From assembly GCF_014195325.1 (NCBI RefSeq), contig NZ_JACIBK010000006.1:124001-188000 (forward strand): DNA of 64,000 bases, written 5' to 3'. This DNA is from Rhizobium sp. BK650. Its GTDB lineage: Bacteria > Pseudomonadota > Alphaproteobacteria > Rhizobiales > Rhizobiaceae. Every line of letters begins with the position of its first letter. Positions within the stretch are counted from its first letter, which is position 1. Shown piece after piece: positions 8,927 through 17,610 of this stretch. The notes beneath the pieces were generated by a model. That model did no database searches. It was not told the DNA's origin and saw only the letters and a program-made list of their open reading frames with translations. The translations under genes were made by a program, and so were the position numbers.

Positions 8927-9990
8927 TGGTCAGGACGATAGGCATCATTGGCGGCGGCCAGCTCGGCCGTATGCTTGCCATGGCCGCAGCACGGCTGAAT
9001 TTCCGCACCGTGATATTGGAACCGCAGGCCGACAGCCCCGCCGCCCAGCTAGCCAACCGCCAAATCGTCGCCGCCTATGACGACCCTTCGGCGCTCGCCG
9101 AACTGGCCGGGCTCTGCGATGTCGTCACCTACGAATTCGAAAACGTCCCTGTCGCCGCTGCCGAAATGCTGGCAAGGAGCGTGCCGGTCTACCCGCCCCC
9201 AAAGGCGCTGGAAGCTGCTCAGGACCGGCTGGTCGAAAAGCGCTTCATCAACGGTAGCGGCATCCCAACAGCCCGTTTCCACGCCGTCGACAGCCAGACC
9301 GATCTTGAATCGGCACTAAAGGATTTCGGGGGCCAGGGCGTGCTGAAAACCCGCCGCCTCGGCTATGACGGCAAGGGCCAGAAAGTGTTCCGCTCCCCGG
9401 CTGACGATCCTGACGGCGCTTATGCGGAGCTTGGCTCTGTGCCGCTCATCCTCGAAAGCTTCATCGCCTTCGAACGCGAGGTCTCGATCATCGCGGCGCG
9501 CGCCACCGACGGCACTGTGCTCTGCTTCGATCCGGCCGAAAACGTCCATCGCAACGGCATCCTGCATACTTCAACGATTCCGGCGACAATCGCAGCCACC
9601 ACCGCTCAGGCAGCGCGCAACGCGGCCGAACAGATTCTGGCCGCGCTCGACTATGTCGGGGTCATCGGGATCGAGTTCTTCGTGTTGCCCGATGGCAGCC
9701 TTGTCGCCAATGAAATGGCGCCACGCGTCCATAATTCCGGCCATTGGACGGAAGCGGCCTGCATCGTCTCGCAGTTCGAACAGCATGTCCGCGCCGTCGC
9801 CGGCCTGCCGCTCGGCAATCCGCGCCGCCATTCCGATTGCGTGATGCAGAACCTGATTGGCGACGATATCCTTGCCGTTCCGAACTGGTTGAAGCGCGAC
9901 GATACGCTGGTGCATCTCTACGGCAAGACGGAGTCGCGCCCCGGCCGGAAGATGGGCCACGTCACGACGCTAACAGGTAAAGCCTCGTGA
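8926..9990 (+). CDS. purK: N5-carboxyaminoimidazole ribonucleotide synthase PurK
   Basis: This is an ATP-grasp enzyme of 354 residues that carboxylates AIR with bicarbonate to give N5-CAIR for PurE. The N-terminal GIIGGGQLGRMLAMAA, the ATP-grasp segments (LKTRRLGYDGKGQ, ILESFIAFEREVS) and the metal-binding NEMAPRVHNSGHWT are present. The ATG at 8926 overlaps the purE stop. An upstream in-frame start would sit inside purE. A probable structured RNA and an intrinsic terminator follow directly. Confidence 0.97.
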   Translation: MVRTIGIIGGGQLGRMLAMAAARLNFRTVILEPQADSPAAQLANRQIVAAYDDPSALAELAGLCDVVTYEFENVPVAAAEMLARSVPVYPPPKALEAAQDRLVEKRFINGSGIPTARFHAVDSQTDLESALKDFGGQGVLKTRRLGYDGKGQKVFRSPADDPDGAYAELGSVPLILESFIAFEREVSIIAARATDGTVLCFDPAENVHRNGILHTSTIPATIAATTAQAARNAAEQILAALDYVGVIGIEFFVLPDGSLVANEMAPRVHNSGHWTEAACIVSQFEQHVRAVAGLPLGNPRRHSDCVMQNLIGDDILAVPNWLKRDDTLVHLYGKTESRPGRKMGHVTTLTGKAS

Positions 9991-10107
9991 ATTGGTGTCC
10001 CCCAGCGCCTGAAACCCACGGAAAAAAGCCTTCACGTGGTTGACACAGGGCAGAGGTCGGGTTATCTGCTCCCCCACCTAAAGAGCGCGCCCAGCTGGCG
10101 CGCTTTT
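9985..10107 (+). ncRNA. Candidate 6S-like structured RNA downstream of purK
   Basis: The roughly 95 bases between purK and the terminator fold well. GTGTC near 9996 pairs with GACAC near 10044. Inside it, CCACG-(14 nt)-CGTGG forms an apical hairpin. GCAGA-(10 nt)-TCTGC forms a small hairpin on the 3' arm, and GGTG/CCACC can close the ends. An open bubble with a small 3'-side hairpin is the layout of 6S RNA, which binds sigma70 RNA polymerase. I recall alphaproteobacterial 6S genes lying next to purK, but could not check this. The 5' end may lie inside purK. If not 6S, it is another structured RNA. Confidence 0.45.
10084..10107 (+). terminator. Intrinsic terminator after purK / structured RNA
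   Basis: A perfect 8-bp stem (AGCGCGCC/GGCGCGCT) closes a 5-nt loop and runs into TTTT. It ends the purE-purK transcript or the downstream structured RNA and separates it from rpmJ. Confidence 0.85.
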
Positions 10108-10165
10108 GATTGTTAAAAGACACGGGCGAATGTGAATTCCCCCAGAAACATCGCGGATCAGAAAA

Positions 10166-10291
10166 ATGAAGATCAAGAATTCGCTCAAGTCGCTCAAGGC
10201 GCGTCATCGTGACAACCGTCTCGTTCGGCGTAAGGGCCGCATCTACATCATCAACAAGCAGAACCCGCGCTTCAAGGCTCGTCAGGGCTGA
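10166..10291 (+). CDS. rpmJ: Ribosomal protein L36 (Cys-less type)
   Basis: This 41-residue basic protein ([14 protein letters not shown] ... [11 protein letters not shown]) is ribosomal protein bL36. It lacks the Cys/His zinc ribbon of the 37-38 residue form, so it is the C-minus, slightly longer variant common in alphaproteobacteria. It is a stand-alone gene that follows the terminator of the purK region and precedes a TPR protein gene. The ORF was found directly in the sequence and is in a small gap otherwise without genes. Confidence 0.95.
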   Translation: MKIKNSLKSLKARHRDNRLVRRKGRIYIINKQNPRFKARQG

Positions 10292-10390
10292 TGGCGCATA
10301 TCCGATTTGCCTACCCGAGGGCGGGCATATCGGTGGGTCGCTTCGGTGATCACGTCAAATTTGTTTGATCTTCAGCAGTGGCGGACTAAT

Positions 10391-11008
10391 ATGTCCGCCA
10401 TGCGCTTTTTTGCTACGCTCTCACCGGCATTGCCGCTTGTCCTTACGCTGCTCGCCCCCACCCTTCCTGCCATGGCGCAGCAGAAGGACGTTATCGTCGA
10501 GCAACCGGCCAATACCGATTCTTCGCCCAAGCAACGCCTCGACCAACTCTATGCGCAGTTGAAGCGCGAGCGCGATCCTGACAAGGCAAGCAGCATCGCC
10601 AATCAGATCCGCATGGAATGGAACGATTCCAACAGCGCGACGATCAATCTCCTGATGCAGTGGGCCGACAAGGCGATCGAGGAAAAGCGCAATCCCGCGG
10701 CGCTCGACTTTCTCGATGAAGCCATTGCCCTGAAACCCACCTATGCCGAGAGCTGGAACCGTCGTGCAACGCTGAACTTCGTGCTCGGCAACTATCGCAA
10801 ATCGATGGCCGATATCGAACAGGTGTTGAAGATCGAGCCCCGCCATTTCGGCGCGCTTTCAGGCATGGCGGCCATCCTCGCCACCACGGGCAATGACGAG
10901 ATTACCCTCAAGGCCTGGGAGCGTGTTCTGGACGTCTACCCCGCCGATCGCACCGCGCAGGAGCAGGTCAGCACGCTCTCGGAAAAGCTTGCCGGCAGCC
11001 GCACCTGA
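10391..11008 (+). CDS. Exported TPR protein
   Basis: This protein of about 205 residues has a signal peptide (LPLVLTLLAPTLPAMA, then QQ) and two to three tetratricopeptide repeats (AALDFLDEAIALKPTYAESWNRRATL, YRKSMADIEQVLKIEPRHFGALSGM). It is probably a periplasmic adaptor, and no enzyme motif is present. The ATG at 10391 was chosen so that the protein begins at the signal sequence. The ORF extends upstream but only into the non-conserved leader. Confidence 0.85.
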   Translation: MSAMRFFATLSPALPLVLTLLAPTLPAMAQQKDVIVEQPANTDSSPKQRLDQLYAQLKRERDPDKASSIANQIRMEWNDSNSATINLLMQWADKAIEEKRNPAALDFLDEAIALKPTYAESWNRRATLNFVLGNYRKSMADIEQVLKIEPRHFGALSGMAAILATTGNDEITLKAWERVLDVYPADRTAQEQVSTLSEKLAGSRT

Positions 11009-11086
11009 CAGATCCGGCATGCACTTGACCGCGTAGGAAGACGCACAATTTTAGCTCGATGATATCGTCTCCCTGCAGTTGAAGCC

Positions 11087-12130
11087 ATGCTTGCCGAAGT
11101 CTCTGCCCTCCTAGCTCCCATTGTTGCGGCCATCGGCTATTCCTCCTACAAGGCTCGCCAATTCGAGCATGCCTATCCCAATATCGGAGAACTGACCGAT
11201 ATTGGCGGGTATCGCATGAACGCCTTGCATGTTCCGCGCCCCGAGACCGCCGATCTTCCGCCCCTGGTCTTTATTCACGGAGCAAGCGGCAATTTGCTCG
11301 ACCAGACCGGCGCCTTCCGCGAACCACTGGAGGGACGCGCCGAGATGCTCTTCGTCGATCGACCCGGTCACGGCTACTCGGAACGTGGCGGGCCGGAAAA
11401 CGCGCTGCCCTCAGGCCAGGCCGACGCCATTGCCAAACTGATGGAAAGGCGCGGCATCGAAAAGGCTGTTATCATCGGCCATTCCTTCGGCGGCGCGATC
11501 GCCGCAGCCTTCGGCGTCCGCCATCCCGACAAGACAGCCGGCCTGCTATTCCTCGCGCCGGCCTCCCATCCATGGCCAGGCGGCATCGACTGGTATTATC
11601 ATGTCGCGACAACACCGGTTGTCGGCTGGCTCTTCAATCATGCGCTCGTCGTGCCCCTCGGCCTGCGGCGGCTGGAACGCGGCACGCTGAATGTCTTCCA
11701 TCCCAATCCCCGGCCCCTTGATTATATCGCCAAGACCGGCCCGTCGCTGGTGCTGCGGCCGCGCGCCTTTTTCAACAACGCTACCGACTTCAAACGGCTC
11801 CATGAATATCTGAGGGCCAACGCGCCGCATTATTCCGGGATCTCAGCGCCGACTGTCATCATCACCGGCGACAGGGACGAGATCGTCTGGGAGCATCTGC
11901 ATTCGCGTGGATTGGCCAGGGATATAAGCGGATCGGAACTCATCACCGTCAGAGGCGTAGGCCATAAGCCTGATTATCTTGCAACCGATGTCGCCATCGC
12001 CGCCATCGAGAAGATTGCCGGTCAGCCGCGCGACCTTGCAGCGATCGCCCGCAAGGCAGAAGAGCGGCTCGCCGGCCTTGTCACTCGCCCCGTTGACGAT
12101 ATTGGCTGGCGCGCTCAAGCCGCAAGGTGA
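11087..12130 (+). CDS. Alpha/beta hydrolase
   Basis: This is a 347-residue alpha/beta-hydrolase fold protein. The oxyanion region VFIHGASGNLLDQ, the nucleophile elbow GHSFGG, an acid in ITGDRDEIV and the late His in VRGVGHKPDY form a complete catalytic triad. A hydrophobic N-terminal helix (LLAPIVAAIGYSSY) could anchor it in the membrane. Substrate is unknown. Lipase, esterase or dehalogenase-like activity are all possible. Its 3' end overlaps the convergent SDR gene by 16 bases. Confidence 0.88.
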   Translation: MLAEVSALLAPIVAAIGYSSYKARQFEHAYPNIGELTDIGGYRMNALHVPRPETADLPPLVFIHGASGNLLDQTGAFREPLEGRAEMLFVDRPGHGYSERGGPENALPSGQADAIAKLMERRGIEKAVIIGHSFGGAIAAAFGVRHPDKTAGLLFLAPASHPWPGGIDWYYHVATTPVVGWLFNHALVVPLGLRRLERGTLNVFHPNPRPLDYIAKTGPSLVLRPRAFFNNATDFKRLHEYLRANAPHYSGISAPTVIITGDRDEIVWEHLHSRGLARDISGSELITVRGVGHKPDYLATDVAIAAIEKIAGQPRDLAAIARKAEERLAGLVTRPVDDIGWRAQAAR

Positions 12131-12831
12131 ATGCCGCCGTCGCAGGTCAGGACATGACCGCTCATGAAACCGTTTGAGATCAGAAACGCCACGGCCTTGG
12201 CGACATCATCCGGCTGGCCGATACGGCCGACCGGCGTGCGCCCGGCAAAATCCTGAAAGACGGCCTGACGTTGTTCGGCGGCCAAGAAATCCCACCACGG
12301 CGTGTCGATCACACCGGGCGAAACGCCGTTCACGCGCAATGGCTTCAGTTCGGCCGCGAGCACCCGCACCATCGCCTCGATACCGGCATTGACGGCGGCC
12401 AGACCAGCAGTTCCTGGCATGGCGGCCTGCGCGCTGACGGCGGAAACGAAAGTGATGCTGCCCTTCGGCTTCAGAAAAGGCAGAGCCACCTGCGCCGCTG
12501 CCGCTTGAGGGATCAGCTTCGTCTGGAAACCCGCCAGCAGATCGGCCATATCGAGCGTTGAGAAGGGGCCGGCTCCGTGGCCGCTGCCCAGCGCCAGCAC
12601 CAGATGATCGAACGATCCGAGACTTTCGAAAGCCTGCCTCACCGCGGCGGGATCTCGGGCATCGATAGCAATCGTCGCGATCTCGCCGGAAAGATTGTCA
12701 GCCGACGCCTTGAGCTTCGCCTCGTCCCGCGCAGCGATGGTGACGCGAAATCCCTGTTCCAGAAGCAGTTTGACCGTCGCGAGGCCGATACCCGAAGAGC
12801 CGCCGATAACGACTGCATGCTGTAATGACAT
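12115..12831 (-). CDS. SDR-family oxidoreductase
   Basis: This is a short-chain dehydrogenase/reductase of 238 residues. The cofactor motif GGSSGIG follows the first strand and RVTIAARDEAKL suggests NADP preference. The C-terminal GFMSGHVLTCDGG is typical of the family. The active-site Tyr-x-x-x-Lys is not seen at the expected place after VSAVSAQ, where AGLAAVNAG occurs, so it belongs to the atypical class. The ATG at 12831 starts the Rossmann fold exactly. It is divergent from an XRE-type regulator, a common regulatory pairing. Confidence 0.88.
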   Translation of the reverse strand: MSLQHAVVIGGSSGIGLATVKLLLEQGFRVTIAARDEAKLKASADNLSGEIATIAIDARDPAAVRQAFESLGSFDHLVLALGSGHGAGPFSTLDMADLLAGFQTKLIPQAAAAQVALPFLKPKGSITFVSAVSAQAAMPGTAGLAAVNAGIEAMVRVLAAELKPLRVNGVSPGVIDTPWWDFLAAEQRQAVFQDFAGRTPVGRIGQPDDVAKAVAFLISNGFMSGHVLTCDGGIHLAA

Positions 12832-12858
12832 GAGAATACTCCCTTGAATGATCTGGCT

Positions 12859-12941
12859 CCCGACTTGTTTTGTCGGGGACGCTCTCATCTTGCGGAGTTC
12901 AAAAATCGCAAACAGGCCCAATTTTATCCTGGTATCGATAC
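12859..12941. promoter_or_regulatory. Operator-like palindromes between SDR and XRE-type regulator
   Basis: The 126-base divergent gap holds CCCGAC-(7 nt)-GTCGGG at 12859-12877 and a perfect 10-bp palindrome GTATCGATAC at 12932-12941. The second lies 16 bases before the regulator start codon. Either could be the autoregulatory operator. Assignment is by position only. Confidence 0.4.
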
Positions 12942-12957
12942 TGATATGATCGTCGCC

Positions 12958-13800
12958 ATGGATCAGAAACTGGATACGTTCGATGCCCGCCGCCGCGAGT
13001 TCGCGGCCTTCCTGCGTTCCCGTCGTGAGCGTCTGCGTCCGGGCGATGTCGGCCTGCCTGACGGGTTCCGCCGCCGCACTCCGGGGCTCAGGCGCGAAGA
13101 ACTCGCCATGATCGCCGGTGTCGGCACGACTTGGTACACCTGGCTGGAGCAGGGACGCGACATCCGCCCCTCCCCGCAAGTACTGAATGCGCTGGCAGAT
13201 GCGCTTCGTCTTGATGAGGCCGAACGCCAGCACCTCTTCACGCTGAACAGCCGCCAGTCGCCGCAGCCGTTTTCCTCCACACCGGAACTCGTCGATGAAC
13301 CGCTTCGCCGGATGCTGGACAATCTGACCCATCAGCCCGCTTACGTGCTGGGTCGCCGCTGGGATGTGCTCGCCTGGAACCGCGCGGCAGACTTGCTGTT
13401 CGGCGGTTATGACCGGCTAGGCCCAGACGAACGCAACACCATGCACCGGCTCTTTGCCGATGACTTTCACCGCAACCTGCTGGTCGACTGGGAGGCGGTT
13501 GCCCGCGTTTCGCTCGCCATGTTCCGTGCCGACAGCGCCCGTTATGCCGGCGACCCTGACTTCGAGCGGCTCATCGGCCTGCTGAAGCAGCAAAGTCCGG
13601 AATTCCGCGACTGGTGGCCGCGCCATGAGATCGTCGCCCCGCTCACCGGCGTGAAACGCCTGAACCATCCGGTCAAAGGCCTGATGTCCTTCGAACATAC
13701 GGGCCTTGCGCTGATGAGCCAACCGGACATGAAGCTGATCGTCTACACGCCTCTCGACGAACACGACACAAACAGGAAACTCGCCGAGCTTCTCGCCTGA
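12958..13800 (+). CDS. XRE-type transcriptional regulator with MmyB-like ligand domain
   Basis: This 280-residue regulator has a helix-turn-helix at about residues 10-75 (FAAFLRSRRERL ... TPGLRREELAMIAGVGTTWYTWLEQGRD), then an MmyB/MLTR-like PAS domain (ILTHQPAYVLGRRWDVLAWNRAADLLFG in spirit, with conserved DVLAWNRAADLLFGGY). Members bind a small lipid-like ligand and usually control the adjacent SDR gene, which is exactly the arrangement here. The ATG at 12958 starts just before the HTH. Upstream in-frame ATGs are in the promoter region. Confidence 0.92.
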   Translation: MDQKLDTFDARRREFAAFLRSRRERLRPGDVGLPDGFRRRTPGLRREELAMIAGVGTTWYTWLEQGRDIRPSPQVLNALADALRLDEAERQHLFTLNSRQSPQPFSSTPELVDEPLRRMLDNLTHQPAYVLGRRWDVLAWNRAADLLFGGYDRLGPDERNTMHRLFADDFHRNLLVDWEAVARVSLAMFRADSARYAGDPDFERLIGLLKQQSPEFRDWWPRHEIVAPLTGVKRLNHPVKGLMSFEHTGLALMSQPDMKLIVYTPLDEHDTNRKLAELLA

Positions 13801-13862
13801 TCATTGTCTGCCGTGGAAGTGACGCCATATCTTTCCCATCGCCGTCCTTCGAGGGAAAATTC

Positions 13863-15605
13863 ATGGACCGCCGTCCCAGACAATCCATCGCCGTTCTCGC
13901 CGCCATCTCGCTTTGCCTCGCGCCGTTGCAGGCTTTTGCCGCCTCGCCGGCACCTGTCGAAGCCGAGCACGGCATGGTCGTAACTGCCCAGCATCTGGCA
14001 ACCGATGTCGGCGTCGATGTGTTAAAGAACGGCGGCAATGCTGTCGATGCCGCGGTCGCCGTCGGTTATGCCCTGGCCGTCGTCTATCCGACAGCCGGCA
14101 ATCTCGGCGGCGGTGGGTTCATGACGATCCGGATGAAGGATGGAAAAACGACCTTCCTTGATTTCCGTGAACGCGCGCCGCTTGCCGCCACCAAGACCAT
14201 GTATCTCGATGCCAAAGGCGACATCGTTCCGCGCGCCAGCCTCGATGGTTATCTGGCCGTCGGCACGCCGGGTTCGGTCATGGGCTTCGAAACGGCCCGC
14301 GAGAAATACGGCACCAGGAAGCGTGAAGAGCTGATCGCTCCGGCCTTAAAATATGCCAAGGAGGGCTTCACCTTGGAGCAAGGCGATGCAGCTTCCTTCG
14401 CGAGTGGCGCCAAACGGCTCGCCAAGGACGAAGAGGCCGCAAAAATCTTCCTGAAGGCCGGCGGCAGCCCCTATGCGTCCGGTGAAAAACTGGTGCAGCC
14501 GGATCTGGCCGCCGTCCTGCAATCGATCTCAGAAAAAGGCCCCGACGCCTTCTACAAGGGGGCACCGGCCGATGCGATCGTCAAGGCCAGTCAGGCCAAG
14601 GGCGGCGTTCTCGCCAAGGAGGATTTCGAGCAATACCAGGTGCGGGAACTGAAGCCGATCGAGTGCAATTACCGCGGCTATGACATCATTTCCTCGCCGC
14701 CACCCTCCTCCGGCGGCGTCATCATCTGCGAGATCTTGAACGTCCTCGAAGGCTATCCGCTTTCCTATCTCGGCTATGGATCTGCCGAAGCCGTGCACAT
14801 CATGGTCGAGGCCATGCGTTATGCCTATGTGGACCGCAACGCCGCCCTCGGCGACCCCGACTTCATCGACAATCCCGTCTCCAAACTGCTGGACAGAAGT
14901 TATGCAGCATCAATTCGTGCCAAGATCGATCCGTACAGGGCCGGCACGTCCGCCAATCTGAAGCCGCTCGGCGGCAAGGAAAGCACCGAGACGACGCATT
15001 ATTCAATCATTGATGATGAGGGCAATGCAGTTGCCGTGACCTATACGCTGAACGGCTCCTTCGGCGCCGGCGTCGTCGCACCCGGCACCGGCGTGCTGCT
15101 GAACAACGAGATGGATGATTTTACGTCCAAGCCGGGCGTGCCGAACCTCTACGGCCTTGTCCAGGGTGAGGCTAATGCCATCGCCCCGAAGAAGACACCG
15201 CTTTCTTCCATGAGCCCGACGATCGTCACCAAGGACGGCAAGCCATTCATGGTGATCGGGAGCCCCGGCGGCTCCCGCATCATCACCATCACACTGGAAG
15301 CGATCCTGAATGTCGTTGATTTCGGCATGGACATCAGCCAGGCGGTCAATGCTCCGCGCATTCATCATCAGTGGCAGCCGGACACAGTGTACCTGGAGCC
15401 CTACGCCCTCTCGCCGGATACCGAAAAGGCGCTGGCCGCCATCGGCTACAAGTTCGACGGCGGCAATAATACGCCCGTCTGGGGTCAGGCGGCCGGTATT
15501 CTCGTCGGCGGCAAGAGCCTTGCTGCGATCGAGAAGGGCGACGGCGCCCGTTACAACGGCGCGATGGACAGTCGCGCAATTGAAGGCTCCGCCAGCGGCT
15601 ATTGA
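13863..15605 (+). CDS. ggt: Gamma-glutamyltransferase
   Basis: This 580-residue periplasmic Ntn-hydrolase cleaves gamma-glutamyl bonds of glutathione and related peptides and self-processes into two subunits. The signal peptide is SIAVLAAISLCLAPLQAFA. The new N-terminal Thr of the small subunit is expected at Thr377 in ETTHYSI. The downstream NGSFGAG, the MSPT lid and GSPGGSRI oxyanion segment are intact. Length matches the family. It is a single gene between a regulator and a convergent secreted protein. Confidence 0.96.
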   Translation: MDRRPRQSIAVLAAISLCLAPLQAFAASPAPVEAEHGMVVTAQHLATDVGVDVLKNGGNAVDAAVAVGYALAVVYPTAGNLGGGGFMTIRMKDGKTTFLDFRERAPLAATKTMYLDAKGDIVPRASLDGYLAVGTPGSVMGFETAREKYGTRKREELIAPALKYAKEGFTLEQGDAASFASGAKRLAKDEEAAKIFLKAGGSPYASGEKLVQPDLAAVLQSISEKGPDAFYKGAPADAIVKASQAKGGVLAKEDFEQYQVRELKPIECNYRGYDIISSPPPSSGGVIICEILNVLEGYPLSYLGYGSAEAVHIMVEAMRYAYVDRNAALGDPDFIDNPVSKLLDRSYAASIRAKIDPYRAGTSANLKPLGGKESTETTHYSIIDDEGNAVAVTYTLNGSFGAGVVAPGTGVLLNNEMDDFTSKPGVPNLYGLVQGEANAIAPKKTPLSSMSPTIVTKDGKPFMVIGSPGGSRIITITLEAILNVVDFGMDISQAVNAPRIHHQWQPDTVYLEPYALSPDTEKALAAIGYKFDGGNNTPVWGQAAGILVGGKSLAAIEKGDGARYNGAMDSRAIEGSASGY

Positions 15606-15614
15606 GCAATCGCC

Positions 15615-16337
15615 TCAGCGGATTCTCACCCGAACGAAATCCCCGTCGATCTCGACGCGCGGCATAGCGCCCGGCACGCTCGGCCGCCGGGCATCGACCC
15701 AGGAAGCTTTTGCCGTCACCCGGTAGTCTATCGGTACATTCTCTCCGAACCCGAGATAAGCATCGAGTGCGCGAGCACGGATCGATACTCTTTCGTCCGT
15801 TTCGACCCTGTCGAAATCGAGGGAAGCCCGCACGGCATCGGCGCGGATATCGATGCCGCTGGCATGGCCGTCAAAGGTCACGTCAGCTGCTTTTCCGCCA
15901 ATGGCGAGATCGGAGAAACGGCCATCGAGCCTTGCCGTGAAGGCGCTCTGATCGATCCTGAGGGCCGCACCGGCAGGCACATTGGCATTGACCTCGATCA
16001 CGCAGTCGGACGGGTCCAGCCAGGACGATGCGGCGATATCGATATGCAGAACCGCGCCGTCGACACGCATGTCGCTGTTGTCACGGCAATCGGCGAAGTA
16101 CCAGCTCGAGTACCAAGATGAGAACCAGCCCTTGCGTCGCCCACTGAGTGACGCCCCATAAGGCAAGTCGCTTCGCGTGGTGATGCTGATCGAGCTGGCA
16201 TCGCCGCTGATGGCGACGGCCCGTACGCCGGAAAGGTCGGGAGTTGCAGTGGTCGACACCTTATCCGGCAATGCGGAAACGGAGGCTGCCAGAAGCACCG
16301 GCATGACGAGAAGAATAGCCATCGGAAATCCGTTCAT
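15615..16337 (-). CDS. Secreted beta-rich protein of unknown function
   Basis: This 240-residue protein begins with a signal peptide (AILLVMPVLLAASVSA). The rest alternates short beta strands (VTFDGHASGIDIRADAVRAS) resembling DUF4097/adhesin-like right-handed beta structure. A short aromatic repeat, FSSWYSSWYF, is notable near residue 75. The start has a strong AGGAGGT eight bases upstream. It sits convergent to ggt and divergent from a membrane-anchored AraC-type regulator. I do not recognise a function. Confidence 0.7.
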   Translation of the reverse strand: MNGFPMAILLVMPVLLAASVSALPDKVSTTATPDLSGVRAVAISGDASSISITTRSDLPYGASLSGRRKGWFSSWYSSWYFADCRDNSDMRVDGAVLHIDIAASSWLDPSDCVIEVNANVPAGAALRIDQSAFTARLDGRFSDLAIGGKAADVTFDGHASGIDIRADAVRASLDFDRVETDERVSIRARALDAYLGFGENVPIDYRVTAKASWVDARRPSVPGAMPRVEIDGDFVRVRIR

Positions 16338-16479
16338 GATTGCGACCTCCTATCGAGGACACCGTCAGGATGGATTTTCAGGCTCATTTCGAGACCTCGA
16401 TCACGATCCGGGTCGACCGCGAACGCAATCGGGTTCATTCTGAGATCATTGTTTCATTGTTGCAGTTCGGATATCGCCG

Positions 16480-17541
16480 ATGATCTTCGTTCCCCTGCCC
16501 TTCGTCGTGGCTCTGCTGCTTGCCATCGTGCTTATCCGCATGCTGCGGCAAGGGGACGGGTCACTCGCCGAACGGCGGCCTTTCCTGCTGCTGATCGGCC
16601 TCTACACGCTGCAGTCCATAGTGATCGGCATCCGCTGGGGTTACGACGTCATCGAGATTATGACGATCCAATCGTTGATCGCGACAACAATTGCGGCTCT
16701 TGCCTGGGTCTGCTTCAAGGGGTTGACCGAGGAGGAGCAACCCACTCTTTCCCGTTTCTGGCCGCACCTTCTGCCGACCGCTACAATCGCCATCTTCATA
16801 GTACTCTACCCGGAGCCGATTAGCCTCGCCATTATCCTGATCTTCTTCGGCTATGGCGCCGCACTGGTCTGGCTTGCCCGGCACGGCCCGGACACGCTCG
16901 TCGCCTCCCGGCTCGATGGTGCCGTGCTTTCCTATCGTTCGCTGCAGATCACCGGCTTCGCCCTCATCGCCTCCGCCATCACCGATGTCATCATTAGCTT
17001 CGATTTCACCAGGACAGGCGGCATCCATGCGGGCGTCATCGTCGCACTCGGTAACGTCATCGCGCTCTTGATCCTCGGCACCGCCGCTTCGGTGGCAAGC
17101 AGCGGTAGCACGGTCGAAATGACATCCGTGGAGCCGCCTCCGCCACCACCGGCAACGGAGGAAGACGGAGCGGTCGCTGCGGCCCTCGACACATTGATGC
17201 GCGCTCGTCAGCTCTACCGCGATCCCGAACTCAATCTGACTCGCATCGCGCGCAGGATGAACCTGCCGGCGCGGCGCGTCTCCGCGGCCGTCAACCGCAT
17301 CCACGGCATGAGCGTCTCGCAATATGTGAACGACTTCCGCATCCGCGCCGCCTGCGAGCAACTGGTCGGCACCGATCATCCGATAACGCAGGTGATGTTC
17401 GACGCCGGCTTCATCAGCAAATCGAACTTCAATCGCGAATTTGCGCGCGTGAACGGCGAAAGCCCGACACAGTTCAGAAAACGGCGCGTCCTGCGGGAAT
17501 CGGGTGGCGCGGCGTCCAATGTCATATTCATGTCACCGTGA
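16480..17541 (+). CDS. AraC-family regulator with N-terminal membrane domain
   Basis: This 353-residue protein begins with about seven hydrophobic segments (FVVALLLAIVLIRML, FLLLIGLYTLQSIVIGI, ATIAIFIVLYPEPISLAII and further ones). It ends in an AraC/XylS double helix-turn-helix (LARIARRMNLPARRVSAAVN-like, then ITQVMFDAGFISKSNFNREF). A Pro-rich linker (PPPPPPAT) separates them. This makes it a one-component membrane sensor. Signal and targets are unknown. The divergent secreted beta-rich gene is the nearest candidate target. Confidence 0.88.
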   Translation: MIFVPLPFVVALLLAIVLIRMLRQGDGSLAERRPFLLLIGLYTLQSIVIGIRWGYDVIEIMTIQSLIATTIAALAWVCFKGLTEEEQPTLSRFWPHLLPTATIAIFIVLYPEPISLAIILIFFGYGAALVWLARHGPDTLVASRLDGAVLSYRSLQITGFALIASAITDVIISFDFTRTGGIHAGVIVALGNVIALLILGTAASVASSGSTVEMTSVEPPPPPPATEEDGAVAAALDTLMRARQLYRDPELNLTRIARRMNLPARRVSAAVNRIHGMSVSQYVNDFRIRAACEQLVGTDHPITQVMFDAGFISKSNFNREFARVNGESPTQFRKRRVLRESGGAASNVIFMSP

Positions 17542-17610
17542 CAAAGTCGCCGTTCACAAGCGAGGATGTGCGCTCTATGCATGAGCGGCATTAAAGCAGA
17601 AGAGATTCCC

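Noticed and set aside
9985..10080. SRP 4.5S RNA as alternative for the purK-adjacent RNA
   Set aside because: The diagnostic GGAA tetraloop and AGCAG of the SRP S domain are missing.
12832..13332. N-terminal extension of the SDR ORF
   Set aside because: The 167 extra codons lie opposite the XRE-type regulator gene and have no similarity to SDR proteins. The domain starts cleanly at 12831.
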